From an uncultured Eubacteriales bacterium (GTDB lineage Bacteria > Bacillota > Clostridia > Oscillospirales > CAG-272): a DNA stretch of 45,829 nucleotides. The position numbers and the translations under genes are program-made. Below are positions 7,245 through 15,077 of the stretch, piece after piece (the first letter of the stretch is position 1; the number at the start of each line of letters is the position of its first letter). Under the pieces are notes generated by a model. That model was not told where the DNA came from. It ran no database searches and worked only from the letters and a program-made list of their open reading frames with translations. The stretch is taken from positions 5,822 to 51,650 of the forward strand of contig CAJUIQ010000012.1 in NCBI GenBank assembly GCA_910586545.1. Reading direction: 5' to 3'.

Positions 7245-9230
7245 TCACACCAATTTCAACTCAATTTTTCTATCCCTTAGCACATAATGCGCGTTTCGCA
7301 TAGCGGATACATCGGCAAAGCAACTTTCCGCTATGACGATTTTGGCGGGGGCGTAATCGGCTAACTGTTCAATGGTTTCGGTGGTAATTCCCGCGTCGAG
7401 GCAGATCATTAAAAGATTATCCTCACCAACCGAGTAGCAGGTCACTGTTGAGATAACAGGTAACAGATTACAGTTAACAGTTTTATTCTTGTCTATCATT
7501 TCACTGTTACCTGTTAACTGTTCCTTGTTAACTATTACCTTTTTCACCGGGTAGGTCAGTGGCACACCCATTTTCAGCATGATTTCATACACCACATCCA
7601 TGTCCGTGCGGTCGTTTTTGATGCTGTCGATCATGTCGTTCATGCGGTCAAGCATGATCTGAATATCTTCTTCCGCTACAGGCGTTCCGTCCCAAAGCTT
7701 GATATTGGAGGTGTCCAGCTTGAATACCTTGAAGCCAACATCCGGTGAGTTAACAGGTAACAGGTTACAGTTAACAGTTTTATCCTCGCCTATCGTTTCA
7801 CTGTTACCTGTTACTTGTTCCTTGTTACTTATTATCTTTGCTCCTGCGCGGCGGATGCGCTCCTTGCCAATCTCGCAGATATTTCTATATCCCGCTTTAT
7901 AGGCTTCGCTCTTTTCATCGCACAGTTCGGGAAACTGCACACAGATAAATTTGCGGCTGCCACCGTCCTCCGCGTTAAGCTGCATGACAGCATGGGCGGT
8001 CGTGGCAGAGCCGGAGAAGAAGTCGAGGATGATGTCGTTGTCAGAACTTCCCATTTCTAATAGCTTCTTAATCAAGTCAATCGGTTTTGGAAAGTCGAAA
8101 ATTTTTAAATCATCAAAAATAGCTTTTATGAGTTTTGAACCATCTGCTGTAGCACCAACATTTTCAAGCATTGTTCTATATGGCTTTAACCGAGGTTCAG
8201 TAGTTCTAATTTTTTCATAGACAATATAAGTTCCATCGTCTCTTAATGAAAATTCAACATCACCATTTTTTACGGCAGATAACATATTTTCTTTACCCCA
8301 ACGCCAACATCCTTCCGTTCCATCGTTTCTTATTGGATAGACATCTTCACCATTTGGACCGGGGATAGGAAAAAACATAGTAGGTCTATCCTCACGGCGT
8401 GAATTTGATCCCCACTTATTTAACTCTCGCCCCCGACGAAACTGACCATGTTCATCTTCACAATCTAAAGGCTCCGCTTCAAGTATGATTCGATTGAAAA
8501 AATCTCCTGAAATAATGGATTTGCCGTAACACAAAACATACTCTTGATCTCGTACAACTGTATTATTATCGCTTCCACCACCTTTTTTTGATTGCCAAGT
8601 AAATGTTCCCACAAAATTTTCCTCACCAAACACCTCATCGCAAAGCTTACGTAGATTCGTAACTTCATTATCATCTATACTGATAAAAATTACGCCGTCG
8701 TCTCTAAGAAGGTTTGCAGCAAGGCGTAAACGGGGATACATCATGTTCAGCCAGTTGGTGTGATATCTGCCCATCGTTTCGGGATTGCTTTTTGTGGTCT
8801 GCTGGGTCACTTCCTTATACCGCGCCATCGGATCGGCAAAGTCATCCTCATACACAAAGTCATTGCCCGTGTTGTAGGGCGGATCAATGTAAATCATCTT
8901 CACCTTGCGGTAGTAGGATGTTTGCAGCAGCTTGAGAACTTCCAGATTGTCGCCTTCTATATAGAGATTTTGCGTGGTGTCAAAATTCACGCTTTCTTCC
9001 GGGCAGGGGCGGAGTGTTCCCGTTGACCGCTTCTGCGCAAGACGCAGACTTTCAGCTTTGCCGTGCCACTCGAATTTATACTTTTCAAAATCGTTGTCGA
9101 TGTATTCTCCGCAGAGGGACAGAAGTTTGTCGATGTCTAACTTGTTTTCGGAAAAACACTCCGGAAAAACAGAGCGCAATTTCTCCATATTCGCTTTTTC
9201 TAAATCCATGCTTAATCCATCCAATTTCAT
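7245..9230 (-). CDS. Type III DNA adenine methyltransferase (Mod)
   Basis: A 661-aa beta-class N6-adenine methyltransferase giving the specificity and modification function of the R-M system. DPPYNTGN (motif IV, residues 116-123) precedes a target-recognition region, followed by DFFSGSATTAHAV (motif I, SAM binding); this order is typical of Mod. I chose ATG 9230 because AGGAG lies seven bases upstream; a longer reading frame upstream is encoded by a repeat arm. The C-terminal third holds two in-frame additions of about 30 residues, containing EQVTGNSETIGEDKTVNCNL and the near copy EQLTGNSEMIDKNKTVNCNL. Both come from compact repeat elements at the DNA level. They fall outside the catalytic motifs, so activity could survive. 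The gene lies 34 bases after the four-helix-bundle gene. Confidence 0.93.
   Translation of the reverse strand: MKLDGLSMDLEKANMEKLRSVFPECFSENKLDIDKLLSLCGEYIDNDFEKYKFEWHGKAESLRLAQKRSTGTLRPCPEESVNFDTTQNLYIEGDNLEVLKLLQTSYYRKVKMIYIDPPYNTGNDFVYEDDFADPMARYKEVTQQTTKSNPETMGRYHTNWLNMMYPRLRLAANLLRDDGVIFISIDDNEVTNLRKLCDEVFGEENFVGTFTWQSKKGGGSDNNTVVRDQEYVLCYGKSIISGDFFNRIILEAEPLDCEDEHGQFRRGRELNKWGSNSRREDRPTMFFPIPGPNGEDVYPIRNDGTEGCWRWGKENMLSAVKNGDVEFSLRDDGTYIVYEKIRTTEPRLKPYRTMLENVGATADGSKLIKAIFDDLKIFDFPKPIDLIKKLLEMGSSDNDIILDFFSGSATTAHAVMQLNAEDGGSRKFICVQFPELCDEKSEAYKAGYRNICEIGKERIRRAGAKIISNKEQVTGNSETIGEDKTVNCNLLPVNSPDVGFKVFKLDTSNIKLWDGTPVAEEDIQIMLDRMNDMIDSIKNDRTDMDVVYEIMLKMGVPLTYPVKKVIVNKEQLTGNSEMIDKNKTVNCNLLPVISTVTCYSVGEDNLLMICLDAGITTETIEQLADYAPAKIVIAESCFADVSAMRNAHYVLRDRKIELKLV
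7449..7551. repeat. Compact inverted-arm element, copy 1, in frame in mod
   Basis: The plus strand starts with AACAGGTAACAGATTACAG and continues to AACAG; a spacer of about 20 bases follows, then CTGTTACCTGTTAACTGTTC and further CTTGTTAAC-type units. The two arms are imperfect inverted copies built on a 7-base period. Length and frame allow mod to read straight through. It closely resembles the copy at 7746-7840; by eye about one base in eight differs. Confidence 0.8.
7746..7840. repeat. Compact inverted-arm element, copy 2, in frame in mod
   Basis: Same layout as the copy about 300 bp away: TTAACAGGTAACAGGTTACA, a spacer containing TTTTATCCTCGCCTATCG, then CTGTTACCTGTTACTTGTTC. Arms and spacer both align with copy 1, so this is a duplicated element and not chance simple sequence. 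It is also read in frame. Confidence 0.8.
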
Positions 9231-9248
9231 AGTGTTTCTCCTTTTAGT

Positions 9249-9273
9249 AGTTAACAAGTAACAGTTAACAGTT
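9249..9273. repeat. Heptamer-repeat arm left of the four-helix-bundle gene
   Basis: The plus strand shows AGTTAACAAGTAACAGTTAA and continues to CAGTT. It matches the left arm of the compact elements in mod. It supplies the stop codon and last residues (NNC) of the four-helix-bundle gene. Confidence 0.75.
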
Positions 9274-9618
9274 ATTTTCTTTTGTAGTTTTAACGATTGC
9301 CGTTAGCATCTTAGCGATTTCTGAACAATCGGAATTGATGTCATGATACTCTTTGTCTGTTAAAAAGTCTGTTTTGTACAACAATTCCAGCCAGTATTCC
9401 GTTTCAGAAGTTTCCTTTAATGCGATAGAGTTCTTGCTTATAAAATCATTTGTGCTTTGCGCGTATTTGGCTTCTCTTAAATTAGCTCCTATACTTGTAC
9501 CGCTCCGCAGAAGCTGTTTCGACATTACAAATTCTCTTTTCTCGTTGCAAAGGTACTGATACAGACGAACAATTCGTACAGCAAAATCCATACTTTTCTG
9601 TAAAACTGTATTTTCCAT
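9265..9618 (-). CDS. Four-helix-bundle protein (23S rRNA IVS / S23 type)
   Basis: A 117-aa all-helical protein of the family first known from 23S rRNA intervening sequences and structurally related to the Avd protein of diversity-generating retroelements. Diagnostic stretches are FAVRIVRLYQYL, SKQLLRSGTSIGANLREA and SETEYWLELLY. The start is ATG 9618, with GGTGGAG six bases upstream; an in-frame GTG at 9630 overlaps that site and is unlikely. Family members are basic, oligomeric and probably bind RNA or DNA, but their role is unsettled. Here the gene is bracketed by inverted heptamer-repeat arms (9249-9273 and 9631-9661) inside a restriction-modification operon, so it looks like cargo of a small mobile element. 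Confidence 0.88.
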   Translation of the reverse strand: MENTVLQKSMDFAVRIVRLYQYLCNEKREFVMSKQLLRSGTSIGANLREAKYAQSTNDFISKNSIALKETSETEYWLELLYKTDFLTDKEYHDINSDCSEIAKMLTAIVKTTKENNC

Positions 9619-9630
9619 TTTCATCTCCAC

Positions 9631-9661
9631 CTGTTACCTGTTACTTATTACCTGTTACCTG
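9631..9661. repeat. Heptamer-repeat arm right of the four-helix-bundle gene
   Basis: CTGTTACCTGTTACTTATTA followed by CCTGTTACCTG on the plus strand, matching the right arm of the compact elements in mod. On the minus strand it encodes the last residues of the helicase gene (QVTGNK) and leads into the ribosome binding site of the four-helix-bundle gene. Confidence 0.75.
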
Positions 9662-12295
9662 AATCACAAATTCTCTTGTCACACTTGCGGTCGGCTTTTC
9701 TTTTCCAAGAAATTCCTCAATATCTTTTTCCAGTTTTAAATCCAACTGCAATTCCTCAAAAAACTGTGTCTCCTGCTTTTGCATAAATTCTTTATGTACT
9801 GTGTTGATCTGCTTTTGCAATTTGAGCCGCAGCAGTCTGTCATCCGTTCCGGCAAGCTCGTTTTCCATTCCTTTTACCTGCTTTTCCAGTACGTCCACAG
9901 CACGGCGCAATGCAGATTTATTTTTGGCCGTTTGGAGCTTCATGCGGTCAATTTCCTCTGCCTGCAAGGGCGTGAGCTGCTCTGCCTCCTTTTCCAAAAG
10001 CTCGTCCGTATCAATACAGCGGTCAAGCTCATGGCGGTTGCCTGTCATGGAAGCCCTCAGCCAATGTGCAGATTTATGTTCGCCCTCTGTATAGGTTAAA
10101 ACAGGAAGGGAGAAAATTTTCCTGCATTCTTCCTCCGACAGCAATTCTCCGGTATCGGTTTTGCCGATCAAGAAGGCGTATTCTTTGTTACAAGGCTTGA
10201 TTGCGACCGAATAAAGCGCGATATGACAGTTCTGTATGTCTGCATCTACGACTATCGTTCCCTCATCGGCGCATTCCAATTGACGCAGTATCCCTTGCGC
10301 TAAAAGGCTTGAGAACGTGATCCGTCCGAATTTCGGTTTAATGTCTGGGGACATTCCGTATTTCTTTTGACTCTTATACTTCCTGCTGCCGCCATTTGAC
10401 CAATAATAGAACAGCATGGGAAGTTCCGTATAATTTGTTGCGGTTATGGTTTGTTCTTTCTCGTCAATTTCAAAATAACAATCGGTATGATTGGCGTTAT
10501 ATTGCGCAAAAAAGAATTTTACGACTTCCCATAGCTGCGCGCAATATTCCTTTGCTCTTTCCTCTGTGTACTTTGGTGTGATTTTTACCTTACTGGCAAG
10601 CTCTCTTGTAAAGGTGGTGAACAGGACATTTTCCGCATCGGCCACAAGCTTCCTGTTTTCTGCTTCATGTGCGCCAAGCGCCGCTATGTAATCATTATGT
10701 ATTTGTTCTTTTGTCCGCGCCTTTTTGGTGAGCGTGCTGATGGCGGCAGTCAAGTCGCTAGTAAAGCCGCCAATGACCGGGTCGGACACGCCGAACACGC
10801 CGTCCGATACCAGGAAGCGTTTATTGACCAGTTCCAGTTTGCGCACATCGGCAAAGTTGTTTTTATTGATAAAAGCCACTGCCAGTACATCGTTGGGCTG
10901 ATCCAGCCGGTGACAGCGGTCAATTCGCTGTTCCATTTTCAGCGTGTTATACAGCAGGTCATAATTGATTACAAGCGCCGATTCCTGCAAATCAAAGCCT
11001 CTTGCGCCGATATCGGTGGAAAGGAGGATTTCGCCGTGTTCTTTGAATGTTTTGATTGCGGAGTAATCGGCAGAGCCGTTGTAAATCTGTGTTTGATATT
11101 TCTCTTGCAAAAGGTTGTATAGGTACTTTTGCGTTTCTACGCTTTCAGTAAAGATGACTGCTTTTTTATTTGCGCCAAGTCTGCGTAGGAGCGGCAGGAC
11201 TTTCTGCAAATATTTGAGCAAGAGCTTTGCCTTTTCGTCTGTTTCGATGCTTTCGGCAAGGGATTCCATTTCTCGGAATTCGTTCAGTTCCTCTTCTGCA
11301 TCCGACAGATGTTCCAGCCGTTTGATAATTCCTTTTATCGTTTGCAGGATCGCTGCCGTGGAGGAACTTTGCAGTCCAAGGAGCCGCAAGGCGAGGTCAT
11401 AGCTATTCATTTCGGGAAATGCGATTTTATGTTCCTTATTCACATAAGCGTACAGCAAATCATACAGCTTCTGCTCCCGCAGGGATGGTGTATATTCTAA
11501 TGTGACAAGGATACGTTCAGGGATTTTGGCATACTGCTTTGCCTGTGCGCGCAGGGTGCGGAAGCAGTATTTGCTGACCTGTTCTGCCAGTTCCGGGTAG
11601 TTTTCCGGCTTTCGCAGATACCGCTTCATATAGGTTTCGGCATCCGGCAGGACGGTTTCGTCTATAAAGTACATGAGACCGTGCAAGTCCATGATATTTT
11701 TCTCAATGGGCGTTCCAGTTAGCAGAATTTTGAAGGAATCCTCTGCGATTTCCTTTAGGATTTTAGCCTGTTTGCTGTCCTCGGTACTGACAGAAGACAA
11801 AGCATTGGATTCCTCAAATACGGTCAAGTCCCACTTAATTTTCCTTGCCGCTTCTTTCTGTTCCGTTAAAAAATCATAGGTGGTTACTATGATGGCGTCC
11901 TGTGCAAAGGCGTTCGGATTATCCTCGGATACATTTTTATCCCAATCCTCACGGCTTGTTAGTACTACATAGGGGATGGTATAGTATCGGTCAAGGGTAT
12001 CCATCCACTGCATAAGCAAATCGGCGTTGGGAACAGCAATCAGAATATTTCCCATACCTTCTAGCCACCTCTGAACGACAACGAGCATGGCTTCGTGAGT
12101 TTTTCCCATTCCGGCTTCATCACACAGGATGACTCCCTTTTGATAAGGAGAGCGCATAGCGAAACTTGCCGCCGTAGTCTGAAAGGGATAGATTCGAATA
12201 TCGGAAGATGCAAAGACAGGAACAAGCGCGTCTGCTTGGGGCAGATTTTCCAAAAGCCTTGCCGTATAGTAGGCGTGAAACGGTGTGAGGAGCAT
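9641..12295 (-). CDS. SNF2-type superfamily 2 helicase of the defence operon
   Basis: An 884-aa helicase/translocase. Motif I is DEAGMGKT (59-66), like the SNF2 DE.GLGKT form. Motif II is degenerate (VFEESNAL instead of DEAH). Motif III TGTPIEKN, motif V STDIGARGFDLQ and motif VI QRIDRCHRLDQ are present. The C-terminal 250 residues are rich in charged helices, probably coiled coil. The start ATG 12295 follows GAAAGGAAG. It is the first gene of the operon and is followed by the four-helix-bundle gene, mod, the AlbA_2 gene and res. From memory, a SNF2-type helicase upstream of a type III Mod/Res pair is a recurring arrangement in Bacillota, so it is probably part of the system. The C-terminus (QVTGNK) is encoded by a repeat arm, so the original end may have been replaced. 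Confidence 0.88.
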   Translation of the reverse strand: MLLTPFHAYYTARLLENLPQADALVPVFASSDIRIYPFQTTAASFAMRSPYQKGVILCDEAGMGKTHEAMLVVVQRWLEGMGNILIAVPNADLLMQWMDTLDRYYTIPYVVLTSREDWDKNVSEDNPNAFAQDAIIVTTYDFLTEQKEAARKIKWDLTVFEESNALSSVSTEDSKQAKILKEIAEDSFKILLTGTPIEKNIMDLHGLMYFIDETVLPDAETYMKRYLRKPENYPELAEQVSKYCFRTLRAQAKQYAKIPERILVTLEYTPSLREQKLYDLLYAYVNKEHKIAFPEMNSYDLALRLLGLQSSSTAAILQTIKGIIKRLEHLSDAEEELNEFREMESLAESIETDEKAKLLLKYLQKVLPLLRRLGANKKAVIFTESVETQKYLYNLLQEKYQTQIYNGSADYSAIKTFKEHGEILLSTDIGARGFDLQESALVINYDLLYNTLKMEQRIDRCHRLDQPNDVLAVAFINKNNFADVRKLELVNKRFLVSDGVFGVSDPVIGGFTSDLTAAISTLTKKARTKEQIHNDYIAALGAHEAENRKLVADAENVLFTTFTRELASKVKITPKYTEERAKEYCAQLWEVVKFFFAQYNANHTDCYFEIDEKEQTITATNYTELPMLFYYWSNGGSRKYKSQKKYGMSPDIKPKFGRITFSSLLAQGILRQLECADEGTIVVDADIQNCHIALYSVAIKPCNKEYAFLIGKTDTGELLSEEECRKIFSLPVLTYTEGEHKSAHWLRASMTGNRHELDRCIDTDELLEKEAEQLTPLQAEEIDRMKLQTAKNKSALRRAVDVLEKQVKGMENELAGTDDRLLRLKLQKQINTVHKEFMQKQETQFFEELQLDLKLEKDIEEFLGKEKPTASVTREFVIQVTGNK

Positions 12296-12427
12296 CTGCT
12301 TTTCTTCCTTTCGTTAGCTGGCTTCTTCGTTTGTGTTGATAAATTCACAAAGTAACATGCATCGTCTTTCAAATACCTGCATTATTTCTTGATTTCCCTA
12401 AATCCAGAAATTATTATTTTTTATTTT

Positions 12428-12474
12428 AGCATACCATATTTTTCCTTATATTTCAACAACTTGTGTTTTGTCAA
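12428..12474 (-). promoter_or_regulatory. Overlapping promoters of the defence operon
   Basis: TTGACA (12469-12474) with TATAAG (12445-12450) at 18 bases, and TTGAAA (12451-12456) with TATGCT (12428-12433) at 17 bases, the latter preceded by TGG. Both would drive the helicase gene 130-150 bases downstream. Confidence 0.6.
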
Positions 12475-12485
12475 AATATTTTTGT

Positions 12486-12785
12486 AATATTATTCTATCC
12501 TTTTTCTCCTGTAAATTTTTTCGTGTGGGTAGTTCACTTTCTCCTATATAAGTCTAGATAAGTCGCTGAGTGTTTCTTCATTTTCGCTGTAGCTGCCAGT
12601 GCAGTTATTATTGTGGGAGCTTTCTCATAAGCTCCTGCTGATAGACGGCCATTTGTTTTTTCCTTCTTTTTTTCTAATTTTTGGATAATAAAAAAGGCGT
12701 ATAGAGTTTTTCATTCCATACACCTATAGGTTGAGTATTTGGTTGTTGTTTAGGTACGACTCTCCCCGCAAAGGAAAAATGCCTG
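12486..12785. other. Intergenic stretch between defence operon and radical SAM gene
   Basis: No coding frame with a credible start was found. It contains one clear hairpin, GGAGCTT/AAGCTCC, near 12620-12640, and long T-rich runs. It may hold the 3' end of the radical SAM transcript or an unrecognised small RNA. Confidence 0.4.
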
Positions 12786-12789
12786 TTTT

Positions 12790-12892
12790 ACATCTACGAT
12801 TTTGACTCTCGAAATTTCGCCGCCTAAGACGGCGAAAACCCCGATAAAATCGGGGTTTTCCGAGACAATAACTTTTTTATTGTCTCTTGATG
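12790..12892 (-). terminator. Three consecutive hairpins downstream of the radical SAM gene
   Basis: On the minus strand three stems follow each other: GAGACAATAA/TTATTGTCTC, AAAACCCCGAT/ATCGGGGTTTT, and CGCCG/CGGCG around TCTTAGG. The middle stem carries T's after a G+C-rich core, so it can terminate transcription in either direction. Three in a row is unusual for a single terminator. Confidence 0.6.
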
Positions 12893-12950
12893 GTGGAGGC
12901 GAGCCCTCGCTGATCGAACCCATTGAATTCAGCCAGAACACTTTTCGAAT

Positions 12951-13970
12951 TTAAGGCTTCAAGGTAAATAAGCACTTTAGCTTGGTCTTTCGATAATCTG
13001 TTTTTGAATTACTCTTAAGATCAGATTCTATTAAATTTAATCTTTCTAAATATGACTGCTTTTGTAAATAAAATTCATTGATCGCTTTTTCGTTTTTTCC
13101 CAAGGCATGAACGGGTTCAACGAAAAAACCAGTTCCTTTCAATATGTAATCTTTCAATATGTTATATAATCTTCTTGATAGTGGGGTTTCGTTAAATATA
13201 AACATATTTTCTGCATCAATTTGGGGAGCCTTTATATTAAAATGATTACTATGGTAAAATCCGAGAACAGGCTGCACATAAAGAGTATGTTGGGGGAGAC
13301 TCACTAATTTTTCCAGACAAGAAATCTGATGCTCAAAATAATCCTTGTTGCAAGAAGTATCACCTTGTAATGCACAAAACCCTTCTTCATGAAATCCTTT
13401 TATGGATACTAATAAATCAACTCGTATATGATTAAATTGATTTAGTGCCTTTATTTTTTCTAATTTAATTTTACCATTACCAATAGTAATGCCATTGGTA
13501 AATAGCTTAACCCTAAATCTTTTTGAGGAATCCAATTTTAAAGAAGAACTGTAATATTCAAAATTCTCCGTGAGTAGATCATCAATTTTTTTAAGGAATT
13601 CCAAAATGAATTGAAACCTATCAAAACTTATGAGAGGTTCTCCACCTATTATCTGTAAACTTTGAAGCTTAAATGTTTCGATCTTGTTTGGTTTTACTAT
13701 CTCGTATATATATTTGTGGTTAGTAAAGATACACTCAACAAAATTCTTAAAAACATCTTCAACTGTAAAAAGGCTGGATAAATCGTTATTGTTTGACCAG
13801 CATAGTTCACATTGTAAATTGCAGCGGTTAAAATCCAGTCTTAATTCTCTTGCACCGCCAAATATTCTGTTAAATCCAAACACACAATTACCGTGTAAAG
13901 CACAATCCGTTTTTTTGCAAAATGAAGGACACTGATTATATTGATTTGGAAATTTTATTTCTTGTAGCAT
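12951..13970 (-). CDS. Radical SAM protein with extra N-terminal cysteines
   Basis: A 339-aa protein. The radical SAM cluster motif CNLQCELC (CX3CX2C) lies in LRLDFNRCNLQCELCW, and a GGEP motif (IIGGEPLIS) follows for SAM binding. Four further cysteines at residues 14, 18, 23 and 29 (within CPSFCKKTDCALHGNC) could hold an auxiliary iron-sulfur cluster. The C-terminal half is not recognised, and no peptide-modification domain (SPASM, RRE) is obvious. The start ATG 13970 has GAGGA nine bases upstream. The gene is strongly A+T-rich compared with the core genes around it and stands alone between the defence operon and tmRNA, which suggests horizontal transfer. The substrate is unknown; a defence role is only suggested by position. 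Confidence 0.82.
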   Translation of the reverse strand: MLQEIKFPNQYNQCPSFCKKTDCALHGNCVFGFNRIFGGARELRLDFNRCNLQCELCWSNNNDLSSLFTVEDVFKNFVECIFTNHKYIYEIVKPNKIETFKLQSLQIIGGEPLISFDRFQFILEFLKKIDDLLTENFEYYSSSLKLDSSKRFRVKLFTNGITIGNGKIKLEKIKALNQFNHIRVDLLVSIKGFHEEGFCALQGDTSCNKDYFEHQISCLEKLVSLPQHTLYVQPVLGFYHSNHFNIKAPQIDAENMFIFNETPLSRRLYNILKDYILKGTGFFVEPVHALGKNEKAINEFYLQKQSYLERLNLIESDLKSNSKTDYRKTKLKCLFTLKP

Positions 13971-14088
13971 AACGACACTTCCTCATAGTGTTAAAATACA
14001 ATTTATATACTACATAAGCCAATGGACAACACGAACCCGTAAGGGAGGACATAAATGTTTTCCTTATAGGTTCGTACAGTGATAATGT

Positions 14089-14450
14089 TGGTGGAGCCGG
14101 TGGGAATCGAACCCACGTCCGAAAATCCGTTGATATGACTTTCTCCGGGTGCAGCATGTCTTTTAAAATTCCCGGCAAAGACCTCCGGCATGCAGGATGC
14201 CCTCGCCAGTATTCTTTTTTTTCATGACAATCTCAAAGAATAACCGATTGTGCACGTTGGCCACTGATTTTATGCCCGGGCGGAGCCGTGGCGCTCTCCG
14301 CGCGGACAATCCGCCAAAGGCGGCGCAGCTTACGCTGCTACGAGTTCGCTATTATCAGCGTTTAATTTTTAAGTGAGGATTATTTTAGTGTTTCCTCAAC
14401 ACTACCCGCTTATCATACCGCAAAATCCCCGTCGAAACCATTGCGGCCCC
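14089..14450 (-). ncRNA. ssrA: tmRNA (transfer-messenger RNA)
   Basis: Read on the minus strand the RNA begins GGGGCCGCAATGGTTTCGAC and ends with a T-arm containing GGGTTCGATTCCCACC and CGGCTCCACCA. The acceptor stem GGGGCCG/CGGCTCC pairs, with one G-U. The tag reading frame is at 14330-14359: resume codon GCT, encoding ADNSELVAA, then TAA. The tag ends in the AA dipeptide expected for ClpXP-type recognition. Several G+C-rich pseudoknot stems lie between tag and 3' end. It releases stalled ribosomes with SmpB, whose gene lies just upstream. Size (362 nt) and features are typical. Confidence 0.96.
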
Positions 14451-14471
14451 ATATTTAATAAATGCGCAGTT

Positions 14472-14948
14472 TTATTCTCCCCTGCGGCTTAGTTTGGCAT
14501 ACCGCTCAATTTCCCGATTCGCCTGATTTTTTGCCTCTGTCTCCCGCTTATCATACAACTTTTTACCACGGCAAAGACCTACTTCTACCTTCACCCGGGA
14601 TCCACTAAAATACAGAGATAGCGGAATCAGCGTATAACTGTCCCTGGAAATCAGTCCGGCAAGCTTTGCAATCTCTTTTTTATGCATCAACAAGCGCTTA
14701 GGCCGCAACGGATCCTTATTATATATATTTCCCTGCTCATAGGGACTTATATGGATGCCGACTGCGATAAGCTCTCCTCGAATGACCCTGCAGTAAGAGT
14801 CTTTCAAATTCACTCCGCCTGCACGCAAACTTTTCACTTCCGTGCCGAAAAGCTCGATGCCCGCCTCATACGTATCGTCTACAAAATAATCATGCCGCGC
14901 TTTTCTGTTCAGCACGATCACTTTATGTCCATCACTTTTTTGTGCCAC
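14472..14948 (-). CDS. smpB: SsrA-binding protein SmpB
   Basis: A 158-aa OB-fold protein that binds tmRNA and delivers it to stalled ribosomes. Family landmarks are KVIVLNRKARHDYFV, ETYEAGI-like DDTYEAGIELFGTEVKSLR, HISPYEQGN and the basic tail around KRETEAKNQANREIER. I place the start at GTG 14948, five bases after a GGAGGAG site. A longer frame, from 14987, would begin inside the likely -10 promoter region and adds residues not typical of SmpB. tmRNA follows 21 bases downstream on the same strand, the common smpB-ssrA arrangement. Confidence 0.96.
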   Translation of the reverse strand: MAQKSDGHKVIVLNRKARHDYFVDDTYEAGIELFGTEVKSLRAGGVNLKDSYCRVIRGELIAVGIHISPYEQGNIYNKDPLRPKRLLMHKKEIAKLAGLISRDSYTLIPLSLYFSGSRVKVEVGLCRGKKLYDKRETEAKNQANREIERYAKLSRRGE

Positions 14949-14977
14949 CTGATCTCCTCCTCCCTGCATGATAATTA

Positions 14978-15006
14978 AGTATACCACATTGCCCGCAAAA
15001 TTGCAA
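14978..15006 (-). promoter_or_regulatory. Promoter for smpB
   Basis: TTGCAA (15001-15006) and TATACT (14978-14983) with a 17-base spacer. The transcript would begin about 20-30 bases upstream of the GTG start. Confidence 0.6.
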
Positions 15007-15077
15007 GCAGTCAGTGTTTTATGAAGTTTTCGCCAAATATTTTCAAAATACGGTATAATCTTTGTTCATTGATAGAA

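Noticed and set aside
2882..12295. DISARM or BREX assignment for the defence operon
   Set aside because: No DrmA/DrmB/DrmC or PglZ/BrxC-like genes are present; Mod and Res motifs point to a type III R-M core.
12889..12920. Exact att duplicate of the tmRNA 3' end
   Set aside because: Only two short blocks (10 and about 8 bases) match and the spacing differs, so it is not a clean attachment-site copy; kept only as a weak finding.
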